Of a stretch of DNA of 64,000 nt, positions 13,490-24,597 are shown in pieces. The notes beneath the pieces were generated by a model. That model worked only from the letters and a program-made list of their open reading frames with translations, was not told where the DNA came from and did no database searches. Both the position numbers and the translations under genes were made by a program. Every line of letters begins with the position of its first letter. Position 1 is the stretch's first letter. The stretch is from Distichodus sexfasciatus (taxonomy: Eukaryota > Chordata > Actinopteri > Characiformes > Distichodontidae): the NCBI GenBank assembly GCA_032718565.1, contig JAVGVS010000536.1, forward strand, positions 62,001 through 126,000, written 5' to 3'.

Positions 13490-13749
13490 TCATCTCTCGG
13501 CTGCAGCTTCAGGCATAATCAGGTCACTCTGTGTTGTGTGTGCGTTGTGTGTATGCTGCGTGTGCGTTGTGTGTGCGTTGTGTGTGTGTGTTGTACAGTG
13601 ATGCAGTGTGGGAAGGGGAAGTCGTGTTATTACCGGTTCCTGACTAAAGGCCAGCAGTGGATTTGGCTCCAGACTCATTACTACATCACTTATCACCAGT
13701 GGAACTCAAACCCGAGTTCTCGTCTGCACTTTTAAGTCGTCAAATGGCT

Positions 13750-13780
<31 letters not shown>

Positions 13781-13860
13781 AACTCTCTACACACACACAC
13801 GCCATACCCTACTACACATCTATACATCTACACTCACACACACCTATACACACACTCACA

Positions 13861-13893
<33 letters not shown>

Positions 13894-14329
13894 GTCTTTC
13901 TGAGCTGTGTTCCTATCTGGTTATATTCCTGTAACTCTGGGGACATCTAGTGGTGAGAGCTTGTCATTACAGCATCACATTGAAATATATTAATCGCTCT
14001 CTTTCTTGTCTTTCACTCTTTCTTTCTCTCTCTCAAATCTCTCCCTCATTCTCTCTCTCTTTTCTCTGTCTTTTCTTTTACTTTCTTTCTCTCTCAAATC
14101 TCATGCTCTTTCTTTCTCTTTCTCTGTCATTTTCTTTTACTCTCTCTCGTTCTTTCTCTCTCTCTCTCTCTTCGTTCTTTTCTTTCTTCCTCCCCTCCTC
14201 TGTTTCTCTCCTTCCCTCTCTCATGTTCTCTCTCTGTGTAGCTATGCTGAGGTTCGTGCCGAGAGGAGGAGAGAGTTTGGGCTGGAAGAGAACTCCACTG
14301 AAGTGGCCACAACCTCAATAAAGGTATTG

Positions 14330-14376
<47 letters not shown>

Positions 14377-15355
14377 GCAAGCATGATTGAAATGTGTAAC
14401 CCCCTGTGTCCACTCACGTGTGTGTGTGTGTGTTAAAGGGCAGGAGGTGTATCTGGAGATGTATCAAGCTCCTACAGGCAACCGCAGGAGGACAGAATGA
14501 GGCAGGGCTCGATCATTACCTCTTCACACAGCTCGAAATCCTCACACCGCCATATCCTGGAAACTCAGCCTGTGAGTTACACATACACACCATCTACACA
14601 CACACATACTGCTTTGTCCAACTTGGCCTGTGAGTTACACACACCCACCATGTACACTCTTACACACACCGACTCTAAAGGCTTGTTTGTGTGTGTGTGA
14701 GTTTCTATAGCGAATTCCTCCGTCCGATACAAGGAAACGTGCACGTCGTCACGGCAGTCAGCGTCTATAGGAGTGGAGAGCAGCAGCAGAATGTCTCACA
14801 GTGGCTCAAAGGTACACACACACACACACACACACTGCCGATACCGCTTGCAAATTGGAGATGTAGGTCTGCAATATCAGTGGATGGAACGTGTGTGTGT
14901 GTGTGTGTGTTCATTTTTCCTGTCTGGGCGGGGGCTCGTCTGAGCCGCTCCCCCTTTCCCCCTCCTGCAGCTAACCCTCAGTTCTGGTCAGTAGTCCCTC
15001 TACTCCTCCCTCATTCATCTCCTTACATTCCCTCCGTCTTTCTCTCTCCATCGTTCACATGCTCCTGTGTGTTACCGCTGTAACGTGCTGATGAGAAAGC
15101 GTAGCAGGCGTGGTGGCCAAGCAGTTAGCCCGTGATCAGGCGGTCACTGGTTAAAGTTCTGACTGCTAAGGTACCACCACTGGTACTCTTGAGAGCAAGG
15201 TACCCCGTCTAGCTTACTCCTCCTGGGCGCTGCCCTCTGCAGACGTCACTTTTGGTTGCGGTGCACTGTGTGCTGTGCTGTGTTCACACTGAGAGATAAT
15301 CACTTTCACTTTACCTGTGTGTGTGTGTGTGTGTGTGTGGTAAGCAGGCCTCAGC

Positions 15356-15386
<31 letters not shown>

Positions 15387-18300
15387 CAGGGTGTGTGTGG
15401 TGCAGGTTTCCAGCAGCCGCAGCTGGGAGTGATGCACCAGCTCAAAGAGCAACTGGAGGAAGGGGCGAGGATCTGCAGGCGGCATCGAAACAGCAACACG
15501 ACCTGCGACATCGGGCTGCAACTGGCCAACCTGCAGGTACACACACCGTCATCATCATCATGATCATGATCATCGCCATCATAATGATAATAATAATATT
15601 TTTAGTGCTTTGCAATAAAAGTTGGGAAAAACAATAAATAACAATGAATATAAATCTAATAATTAATTTAAAAATATATTTTTTATATATAATTATTTTA
15701 TTGGTCAACAGATGTATTTATTATATATTTATTTATTAGGATCAATAGAAAAAATCTTAATTTCACTAAAAATACATAAATTTTATTAATCAATAAACTT
15801 GATTCATATATTTTTTATTTTTTATTAATAGCACCTAAATAAATATACATAAATTATATGAAATATTTATCCTTCATGTTTAATAATAATAAATAAATAT
15901 TGTTGAAAATTATGCATTAAATTTTTAATAACAAATGTAATAATAATAAATTAAATATATACATTTCAAATATTTGTTGTATAATTAACGACATAAATAT
16001 ATTTACTATATTGAAATTGTTAATTAAAATAAATGTTCAAAATATGTATATTTTTTATTAATAAATGCAACAATAACATAATAAATGTAAATATTTCATA
16101 TTTAAATTTAGAATATTATATATTATTATATATTATATATTTATATATTTTTGTGCACTTTTCCTGTAACACACACACACACACACGAAAACCACTAACT
16201 CGAACAACTTGAAAAAAGTTTTTTATTTCCCTCTGTGTGTGTGTGTGTGTGTGTGTAGATGTTGCTCCAGCAGCCGCTGCAGACCGACTTCTCCGGCTCG
16301 TCCTCGTCCTCCCAGGCACAGGCATCGTGTCCCTCGGCCCCCAGCAGCAGCCAGTCGGGGGTCATACGACACAACAACACACACACTCACACACACACCC
16401 ACACTCACGCGCACCCCAAAGCCCCGCACTGCGCCCCTCACGCACCCCCCTCCTCTTCCTCCTCACACACCCTGCTGCGGGAGCAACCCAGCAGCTCCAC
16501 CACACAGGTGAACACACACAAACAAGCATGTGCATTATTTTATATTAATATATGATATTATTATTGGAATAATAATATACACACACATGCATGTGCATAT
16601 ACAGTACACATTCATGCACGCACACATACGGTATACACACACACACAAATGTACATGTGCACACACACACATACACAGAGATGTTTGGTATTTACTCTAA
16701 ATCTGTGTATTGACATATGTGTATTCGTGTGTGTGTGTGTGTGCAGCAGAGGCTGGTCTGGAGCGCCCCCATGCAGACGGTGAGCGTTCCAGTGCAGACA
16801 CACACCAGCCTCACCATGCCGCTCTACAGCAACCCCATGATGTTCTCCCCAAACCACAGCTACCGGCCGCTCCCGGACACACACACTCACACACACGCAC
16901 CGCCGCAGCAGCAGCAGCAACAGCAGCGCCACGGCGACGCCGACCCCGGCCCTGACGGACAGCTACGGTACATGTGGGCAATATTATGTGGATTATCGGT
17001 TCTGAATGTGGATTTTCACTCATTTCCCATGAATTACCCGCCTCTGTGTGATGCCGTCTGTTGTGATTGACAGGATGCTGCTGAACCAGCCGGTACAGAC
17101 GCTAGTGCCGGACAGCAGCGGCGTTCAGGCCTCACAGTGCAGCTCCACACTCCAACACACCAAGTAAGAGTGTGTGTGTGTGTGTGTGTGTTATTTTCTA
17201 GCTAAAAAAATTCAGTGTGTCAGTATCGTCTGATGCCGTTCCCACTGAGATATGAAGCAAACTATTCAGCAAAATGTATCGAATAAATAATGGATTATTT
17301 GATCAATTTTACATCTTATTTATTTACTATTTATATAATTACCAAAAAAATACTTCATATGGGGTAACTAAATCATAAATATAATGTATAATGATCAAGT
17401 CAAATATGTATTATTTATTTTACAAAATAACAAATATTTTTATTGATTAATAGGTTCGTCATTTATTTATATTAGTTGTTGTTAATAAGTAATAAATATC
17501 TTTTGATTTATACAAATATTATTTATTTATTTAACCAGTGTCAAATATGTCTATTGCTCATTAGATTGTTCATATTGTATTATTTATTTAGTTATGTTGA
17601 TATATTCTGATCAGTGAAAACATTTATTTATTTATGGTTTTTTATAATTAGATTATTTATTATTTACTGTATTTTAGTTATTTCTTTTCAATAAATATAA
17701 ACAAGCAAAAAATTTGCTAAAATAAATAACAAATATTTTTATGGATATATGTTATTATTGAGTTTAAAAATATTGTTATCAGAGAATATTTATTGCTATA
17801 TTTCTTATTTACTTAAGTTTTTAAAGCTATTTTTCTTTATTGTTTACTGGACTTTTATGCACTTTTCCCGTACATTTTTGTGTTTTGATTGATGACAAAA
17901 CAAACAAGCAATTCAGCTAGTTTTTATTGCTGTAATGTACGACTAGAACAATAATAATAATAATAATAATAATAATGGCCTGGGTCTCCCTAATTTTATA
18001 TACTTTATATATTATTTTTGGGCAGTCTGGGCTAATGTGTCATTTTTGTTGAGCTATGAAATGTGTGTGTTGTGTAGATATCTAGAGCAGCAGATGATGG
18101 CTCCGTCGTTTCCAGTGCAGCAGGTGAACTGCAACGCGGTGTTAGTCCCGTCCCCCGTCTTCACCTCACCAATCATGATTCCCCACAACAGCTTCATCAC
18201 TCCCCGAGCTCCGCCCACCTACACGCCCCACCCGCAGGGGGCGCCGCACAGCCTGCACATCCAGCAGCCTCAGCAGTTCTTTCAGGTAAAATTATAAAAT

Positions 18301-19119
18301 AAAATACAATTTTACTACAAACTCCACCTCCTCTCCACCGTACACACTCCCTTCAAATGCATAATTCATCATTTTTATAAACACATCATTTCATATTTCA
18401 TATTATCTTATTACACGGTATTGCAATATGATGGTTTGCAATGTACTATAATAGTACATATATTATACTATAATACGTGCTATAACATATACAGTGTACT
18501 ACACAGATATAAATTTCGCGATGTGCAATATTAGGATGCGATATTTTAGTCTAATTGATAGATTTCGTAGCCCAAATATTCTATATGTTTGCAATAGTTT
18601 CTGCCACACAAAGTATTGTCTCATTTTATCTAGTAATCTTGCTTATTAGGCACTTTGTGAGAGTTTCAAAGCTGTGGAAATCATTTTGTAAGAATTATAG
18701 ATCATGAAAAGCATGGATTTATTAAAAAAAGATAAAACTGCCAGGGGCCAACAACGTAACCCTGTGGTACACCACAAATAATTTTGTGCTTTTCAGGAAA
18801 AATACCCCCATAGCAAACAAGATTTTCTTGTAGGACATGAAGAATAATGCATTTTGCGTCTTCGGTTGGAGAAATTTGACTTTTTGCTCCAGCGCTAATG
18901 ACATATATCTTGTAGATGCAGCCACAGGGTCTGATCCAGAGCGGCCACGCCCAGGCTTTCTTCCACACCTCTAACGTCCCTCCGCAAAGCACTGTGGGAT
19001 ACATACAGCAACAGCAACCACAACAACAACAGCAACAACAACAACAACAACAACAGCACCTTCATTCCCAGCCTCCGTCAGGCAGCCTATCAGACTATCG
19101 AAACATGCTCCCTCGGTAG
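3265..19119 (+). CDS. npas2: NPAS2 (neuronal PAS domain protein 2), CLOCK-family bHLH-PAS transcription factor, multi-exon
   Basis: NPAS2 pairs with BMAL1 on E-boxes in the circadian clock; it acts in the nucleus. Exon 1 encodes MDADEKDRAKR and continues into ASRNKSEK in exon 2, the NPAS2-type N terminus; CLOCK has a longer leader and reads VSRNKSEK. Exons seen: 3265-3296, 4454-4605 (bHLH), 5033-5123, 6180-6270, 7234-7357 (PAS-A, DQNILNFLPE), 9225-9339, 10199-10268, 10569-10651 (EFTSRHSLEWKFLFLDH), 12854-12960 (PIIGYLPFE), 13599-~13735 (FLTKGQQWIWLQTHYYITYH, PAS-B), 14242-14323 (YAEVRAERRREFGLEE), 14444-14571, 14711-14811, 15348-15536 (poly-Gln), 16259-16507, 16747-16967, 17074-17163, 18078-18285 and 18916-19119 (poly-Gln, stop). 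The last five exons agree in phase and are open. Exons 3, 4, 7, 10 and 14 and the joins 5/6, 11/12 and 12/13 are out of frame by small indels. Identification is firm; whether the gene is functional here is not. Confidence 0.88.
3326..3926. mobile_element. Non-autonomous TIR element (MITE), copy 1
   Basis: It starts GTGACCCTCC and ends with the reverse complement GGAGGGTCAC. The interior matches, in reverse complement, the copy at 32061-32708; shared pieces include the stretch around TTCAATTCCAGCAGAATGTT. It lies in the npas2 intron after exon 1. There is no transposase. The superfamily is not assigned. Confidence 0.82.
4454..4605 (+). CDS. npas2: npas2 exon 2, bHLH DNA-binding/dimerisation domain
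   Basis: The acceptor CAG is at 4451-4453 and the donor GTGAG follows 4605. The exon is 152 nt and enters in phase 2. It encodes ASRNKSEK, then MRDQFNVLIKEL, then RKMDKSTILQ. The family basic region reads SEKKRRD; here it is SEKMRD, one residue short and with a Met, and the loop after TML is two residues longer than in mammalian NPAS2. Both changes are in frame. Losing a basic residue next to the DNA-contacting Glu would be unusual for a working bHLH. Confidence 0.85.
4700..4803 (-). mobile_element. tRNA-derived SINE, 5' part only
   Basis: Read on the minus strand, the tRNA-like head has an A-box-like stretch and a diverged B box, followed by the GGTACC-rich body also seen at 26621-26852. 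It is truncated and lies in the npas2 intron after exon 2. Confidence 0.65.
6296..6692. repeat. (TATC)n/(TGTC)n tract in npas2 intron
   Basis: About 400 bp of TATC, TGTC and CGTC units, beginning just after the exon 4 donor at 6271. Confidence 0.95.
7370..7910. repeat. Long (TG)n-rich tract in npas2 intron
   Basis: TG repeats with GCG and TTTGGTGTGGCG interruptions, preceded by a short CA tract at 7369-7384 just inside the intron. It yields long spurious Cys-Val or Thr-His open frames. Confidence 0.95.
8620..9220. repeat. About 600-bp (CT)n polypyrimidine tract
   Basis: Almost pure C/T on the plus strand, made of CTCTCC and CTCT units. It runs to within a few bases of the exon 6 acceptor (CAG at 9222-9224), so it acts as a very long polypyrimidine tract. 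It is a candidate for triplex (H-DNA) structure. Confidence 0.95.
9350..10120. repeat. Degenerate TCTTTCAGTCTG minisatellite
   Basis: Diverged units around TCTTTCAGTCTG and TGCCTGTC fill the npas2 intron after exon 6, including a near-duplicate block (about 9680-9740 and 9955-10020). Many units contain TTTCAG, which resembles a 3' splice site. Confidence 0.85.
12965..13500. repeat. (TC)n-rich tract in npas2 intron
   Basis: TC repeats with CATCCC and CTCG interruptions begin directly after the exon 9 donor (12961). They are followed by GTGTGCGT repeats (13537-13595) running into the exon 10 acceptor. Confidence 0.92.
15107..15312 (+). mobile_element. tRNA-derived SINE
   Basis: The order is that of the copy at 26621: a tRNA-like head (diverged, GGTGGCCAAGCAGTTAG), the GGTACC-containing middle, then a tail GTGCACTGTGTGCTGTGCTG and TGTTCACACTGA. 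It lies in the npas2 intron before exon 14. Confidence 0.75.
15537..16258. other. AT-rich intron of npas2
   Basis: Very A/T-rich DNA between exons 14 and 15, with TAATAATA and TATTATATA runs and a CA tract at 16171-16186. No gene or recognisable element. Confidence 0.6.
17164..18077. other. AT-rich intron of npas2
   Basis: An intron between two clean exons. It holds a TG tract at its start, ATTTATTTA-type sequence and an (AAT)n run at about 17949-17975. No gene was seen. Confidence 0.6.
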
Positions 19120-21100
19120 CCCCCCCACCGGGTGGGGAGGGAGCAGATCGGTCGCCGGGGACGACGGCCGGGGAGCTTGGCGACCGTCTCCATGGCACCA
19201 GAGAGAAAGGGATCATTGGGAAGGCTCTAGAGCGATGTTCGCCGTCAAGCCTACGCACCACGAAAACATATAATTAAGCCAAAGTTCCTACGCTCCCACG
19301 GCAACGCACCCATGAGGGAGGTGCGAGGGGAGGAGCTTTGCCCCGCCCCGCCCTGCTATGCCCCGCCCCCTCCAGAGACTGCATGCAGTGGATGCAGAGA
19401 AATAAGGGAGGGGCTAATCGCAGGAGAGGGGAGACTCCAGAAGGCCATTGGTGGAGCTGACTATGGGGTTACAAACAGCCCCACCCACTGAGCCCACTGA
19501 CCCCGCCCAAATTTAACAGTGCTTTGGTCAAGTGGTCATGTGATTAGTGTGATAGAGGGAGGATCTTCTAGAAGATTTTGGAACGACAAATAGGAACAAA
19601 ACGGGGTTTAAACTGTGCTTTCATTAAAAAATGAGAAAAACTGAAGGTTTCCACTGCAGGTATATTTCATCATGTCACATGATATTTGTGTAAATTTCAT
19701 TTTTTTCATCCCAGGTGAAATTTATTTCTCTCAGCACTGTCGTGTTACACCCGTTTTTGCACCTTCTGCTTAACGCTCGCCACAATCACAAACAAAGGGC
19801 CAAAAAAAAACACGGAGTGGCGTCGGGTCGTGTATGTCCTTGTGATGACGTTCTGTTACGAAATCTCAGGATTTCCTTCAGGAGAAAATGACGCCATTCC
19901 CAATCCCGGCCGGGCGGAGCCGTCACAGCTGGGAATTGTCCTTTTTCTGGGTTTGGTTGCATTTTTCCATTAACATCCACCTGAATCTTTGGGCTCGGGT
20001 AGGGATTCGACTCAACTTGTGTTATGTTACCAAACTCATCAGCCATCCAACGTGTAGTGACCTTAGATGCTCTGTATTTCTGGTTTGTATTTCTGATTTG
20101 GCTCTATGTCACCTAGATGAAATTGCACACTGAGTTGGACTAATGCAAAAAAAAAAAAAAAAAGGTGGACCTACACTGGGGTGGGCAATTCCGGTCCTGG
20201 AAGGTTGGAATCCAGCAGTTTTTCTATCCTACTTGATTTAAAAACATTCACACCCGGTCTCAGGTATTTATCTTACCAGAGGTTCCATCCACATAGGATT
20301 AAAAAACCTTCAGGTGGGATTTTTAAAGAAACTACAAGATAATTGGCACCTCCAGGAACTGTTATACTTTAAGTTTCTTTTCAATTCTTCCTGGAAGGAA
20401 CTCCTGGTGAATTATCTACCGGAGAAAAGGTAGGATTGAAATAAACCTTGATGGAAAGATTGAAAAAAATCTCAAGGTAGGGCTGAAAAACATTTCTCCA
20501 GGATGACATGCAACTCCAGGAGTCTTTTCCTTTAATACTACCTGGATGAAAGGATTGGGGGGAAAAAAAACTCTACATAGGATTGAAAACAGTCCTACCA
20601 GGAAGGAACAATTAAAAAAAAAAAAAATCTTCAGGTAGGATTGACAAAAACATGGATGGAAGGATTGCAAAAAAAACCCCTGCAGAATAACCAGTCCTGA
20701 AGATACCTGTTATCTTGGAGGGTTTTTTTTTTCAATCCTACCAGAATGGAACTTCTTTTGAGCTATCTAAATGAGAACTGGTAGGATTGAAAAATACTAC
20801 AGATATTATTGGAAAACACTCCAGGTAGGACTGAAAAAGAATTCCATGTATGGTTGAGGGAAAAACTTCAGAAAGAATTGAAAAAACATTCCTGGATAAC
20901 TGGTTCTGGAGGTGCAGTTACCCTGGAGTGTTCATTTTCAGTCTTACCTGGAAGGAATTTCTGGTGAGTTATCCACCTGAAACCAGGTAGGATTGAAAAA
21001 AGACTCACGGTAGGATTGACAAAAAGACCTCTAGGATATCAAACACCTTCAGGAAGCTGGATTTGCCTATCCCTGCACTAACCCAAAGCATCATGACATG
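19120..21100. other. npas2 3' flank/UTR and a degenerate tandem repeat
   Basis: 19120-19560 is GC-rich with CCCCGCCC motifs and is probably 3' UTR; no convincing AATAAA was located. From about 20170 to 21070 a degenerate repeat appears many times, with the cores GGTAGGATTGAAAAA, CCAGGA and CTGGAGG and irregular spacing of some 40-80 bp. No coding sequence was recognised. Confidence 0.6.
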
Positions 21101-21559
21101 TTAAATTCACATCCCACATTTCAATCCTCCCCCGCTCCCTACCCTGCTGCCACCAATCCCAACACAGCCACATGCCTAATTAAGAAAGAAACTTGAATAT
21201 TTTACTGTACCATAAGAAGGAAGCCGACATGAAACCGGTCTGAGAACCTACTGCAAAAATAGCTGTTCTAAATCCCATCTTATTGTTTTTCCACATAACA
21301 CTTTGTCAGTTTTACGTTTCATTAAAACTATGTCTCACGTACCCGTACGTACCATTAGTCTCATCGATATCAAAGTTGTTTGGCGGTTTGCATGGAGGCG
21401 GGCAACTTACCTACAAGTCATACAAACCCCAATGCCTTTAAAACGCTGAGTTAAAGGAGTACTTTGCTTACCCTGCCAGAAATCGCAGCTAATATGCTAA
21501 GATAGCTAACAGCGATTAGCACGAGCTAACGCCGTTATTTGCTAATGACGAACAGTTTC

Positions 21560-21930
21560 CACTGGAGTCCGACTGGTATAGGGGTTTTAAGACGAATTTG
21601 ATAATTTTGAGGATTTAAAAACAAATATTTTATTGAAAATGTTAACATTGTTAGGCAACATGACATGCAATTTGAAAATGATTTATTTTGTAACATATTT
21701 TATTTTTATAGTGCTTGGAACAGAAGTACAACAAAATATATTGTTTTGATAAATATGAATCATGTATAAAAACCCAAAAGTTGGAGTGGCAGCGTTGCCC
21801 TCTAGTGGACAAGCTAGCTGATGACAACATTTTTAAAGGACACTGTGTTTTTTAATTCTCATTTATCAGTCGTTTTAAACCCCGATTTATCTGATATATC
21901 AATGTGACGATTCATCGGACTGGGCTCTAG
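21560..21930. mobile_element. Right part of a TIR element related to the one at 24598-25704
   Basis: The end CGGACTGGGCTCTAG and the interior GTTGCCCTCTAGTGGA match the right part of 24598-25704. The left terminus was not found, so this is a partial or rearranged copy. Confidence 0.6.
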
Positions 21931-22343
21931 TTTTACTAGCTTTCTTTTTTAACCATGTTAGCATTATTTAGAGGGAAGTATTGACTTAACGCTGGTCAAC
22001 GGTAATGAGGTGATAATGCCTGACGTGAGTTTGCAGGTCACGTTTGAGACGGAGAACGCTTCTCAGGTTATGTGCAAAAATGATACTGTCAGTATTAGAG
22101 CAGGAACGTGAGAAATTTGTGTTTTGTTTCTAAAAAAAATCAAATCACAGGTTCAGGGAGATGTGGTTTCAGAGAGAATGAACGAGGTCGGAATTGTGTG
22201 TGTGTATGTGTGTGTGTGTGTTTGTTTATGTGTGTGAGTGTGTCATGTCATGTAAGATTGAAAATTATGTACGAATTTATAGGCGAAGTTATTTATGTCA
22301 ATGACAATCTAAGGCCGTGCTACGGAGGGCCTTAAATGTGGAA

Positions 22344-22365
22344 CTTTTACCTCTTTTCCACTGTA

Positions 22366-22399
<34 letters not shown>

Positions 22400-23055
22400 C
22401 TCCCAATTTGGAATTTCTCTCTGAAGACAAAAATTAAGACAGAAATTAATGGGCCTCATTTGCAAACCGTTCTTTAGAATGAATTTCTTCTTAAAAACCC
22501 AATTAACACAGAATCTAACATTCATGAATGTTTCCTTAGATTTGTTCTTAGGTTAGAAAAATTTACAAATGCTGACGAGCCTTTTGCGCAAATTTCATTG
22601 CAGTGCGTTTTTGTGTAAAACAGTAGCTTGTGGGTTTTTCTTCAACTCTACAGCTGGATCATATATTGTTTAAATGTCTAGACCTTCTAAAACTGTTAAA
22701 ATATTGCTGAATAGTATGCAGGGCTCTTTCAGCAATCTGGACTTTGCAAGAAATTCAACAGAAAGTAGACAGCACACATGGAAAGAAAAACATGAAACAT
22801 AATGGAAGAGCTTAATGCAGTGACCTATAGACAAATTTGCTGAAAAGTATGAAGTGTCATTTTTGCCATCTTTGATTCCTTTCAACTGTGAAAAGACAAA
22901 ATTGCATTTGAAAACATTACTTTTAAATATTTAAATATTTCTTCAAAGCTTAGGCTTTTTTACGTCATCGCTGCTTTGTGTAAGAATTTGGGGCTGATTC
23001 TCACTAGTTCGATCGATTTCGGTACCAGCACCAGTGGAGTGGAAAAGGGGTATGA
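22344..23055. mobile_element. Non-autonomous TIR element (about 0.7 kb)
   Basis: The left end, TTTTACCTCTTTTCCACT followed by a TACTGGTTCTGG stretch, is roughly mirrored at the right end by CACCAGTGGAGTGGAAAAGG. A hexamer repeat (GGTTCT, about 5 units, 22367-22400) sits just inside the left end. No transposase was found. Confidence 0.6.
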
Positions 23056-24597
23056 AAGAGTTTTCCGTGAATCTGGAATGGCTGGAAATCCAAAAAATAT
23101 ATCCCGACATGCTCCGTATAATACGTGAACCACTACCTATTCGACTCTCAAGGGTCAAAAAATATTTTAAAAATCTGAAAGTTATAAATCTACTTTTTGG
23201 AATTTCTTCTCCGAACAATATTAAAGGCTTGACACAAATAAAATTATGAGTTTAAGAAACGCGAAAAAATATATATTGTTAAAAACACAGCACTTATCGT
23301 TTCTTAATGTGCAATGTGAGTTTTTATGAAATAAGAATGTTTAATTTATTCTTTAAGATATTTTTTGGGGAGGATGGTTGGGATTTTGTCTTCTTTATAA
23401 GAGCGATGTGTAGTGACTGTGTAAATTAAAAGACAAAAAGTATTTTTCTATGAAAAAGTTCTCCAGCATTCCTTTCGGTGGCTGACATCAGTGTGTTAAA
23501 AACTTCAGCTACACTCAGGTTTCATACGCTTTTAGGAAATTTTTCTCATAACTGTATTTTTCACATCTGCCAAAACTGCCAAAAGTTTTACAGTCACACA
23601 CACACAAATGGTTTTTGATTTGGATCTTATATGAATTGAGTGGATTAAGAATTCTTGTGGAAAATTTTTTTCCAGAAGTGTCAGAAGAAATAAGCACTCC
23701 CGAGAAAAAACTCAAGATATTCTCTGAAATTGTAAAGTTGTAATTTTACGGGACAAAACTCAAATGTTCTCTAAAACTGCACTATTAAATTTGCATGAAA
23801 AAGTCAAATTTTTAGATTAAAGTCGTAAATATACGGGAAAAGACTCACTGAAATAGTAAAGTCATAATTTTACTAACCAGGATTAAGGTGGCAAATTTGT
23901 GAGAAAAAAACAAAAAATGTTGAAAACATTATTGTTAAAAAACGAAAGATACGCGACTTTTGTGTTAGTTAAGAGTTTTCTCCAGATTTTCGATTCCGAT
24001 TTTTGATTGTCACAATAAAAGCACTTCATTTTGAGCAGATTAAATTTTTGTTTGCTTTGACTGCAAGTCATCGCAAAGTGTTTAAATCAAATTCTTTTTT
24101 AATTTCATTTCATTTTACGAAACCAAAAGCACTTCAACACTATGACATTTGGACATTTTTCCTCACATATTTATGACTTAATGATATCAAAGAGTATCCA
24201 AGTTTTTACTTGTAAATTTGTGACTGTAATCTCAGAAATGTTTACTTTTTAATTACAGTTTAAATCATTTACAATGTCACAGAATATCTCTTTTTTTCTC
24301 GCAAATTTACAATGTCAATTTGCGACTATTCATTTCATTTTCCGAACCCAAGGCACTAAACACCCAAGCTTAAGATGAACAAAATATTGGAGATGAAATC
24401 TGTGAGCAAGATGTACTTCGTTCCTGTGTTTGTTTCTCTGAACGTTGAATTTCGTGTTTATTGATTGGTTGACAAAATGGTACAACCTCGTAAATCACTT
24501 TTTAATCTGTTTCTGTTCCCCTCAACTGTATTATTACCTTGTGGTTTGTGTGTGTGTGTGTGTGTGTGTATATGAGTGTGTGCATATTTTAACTAAC

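Larger units (their letters stand above)
14324..16258 (+). repeat. npas2 introns with (CA)n at the 5' end and (TG)n at the 3' end
   Basis: Successive introns begin with CA repeats within about 20 nt of the donor (14324, 14572, 14812, and a short one at 15537). They end with TG repeats just before the acceptor (14420-14443, 14688-14710, 15318-15347, 16235-16258). The next intron (16508-16746) follows the same pattern. The CA and TG tracts are complementary in RNA. Confidence 0.85.

Noticed and set aside
12819..13601. Plus-strand 260-codon open frame through npas2 exon 9
   Set aside because: Only 12854-12960 is a real exon; the rest is TC repeat within the intron.
3265..19119. Calling the gene clock (clocka/clockb) instead of npas2
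   Set aside because: The N terminus (MDADEKDRAKRASRNK) and DQNILNFLPE are NPAS2-like. CLOCK has VSRNK and DQSIFNFIPE. A search against fish proteins would settle it.
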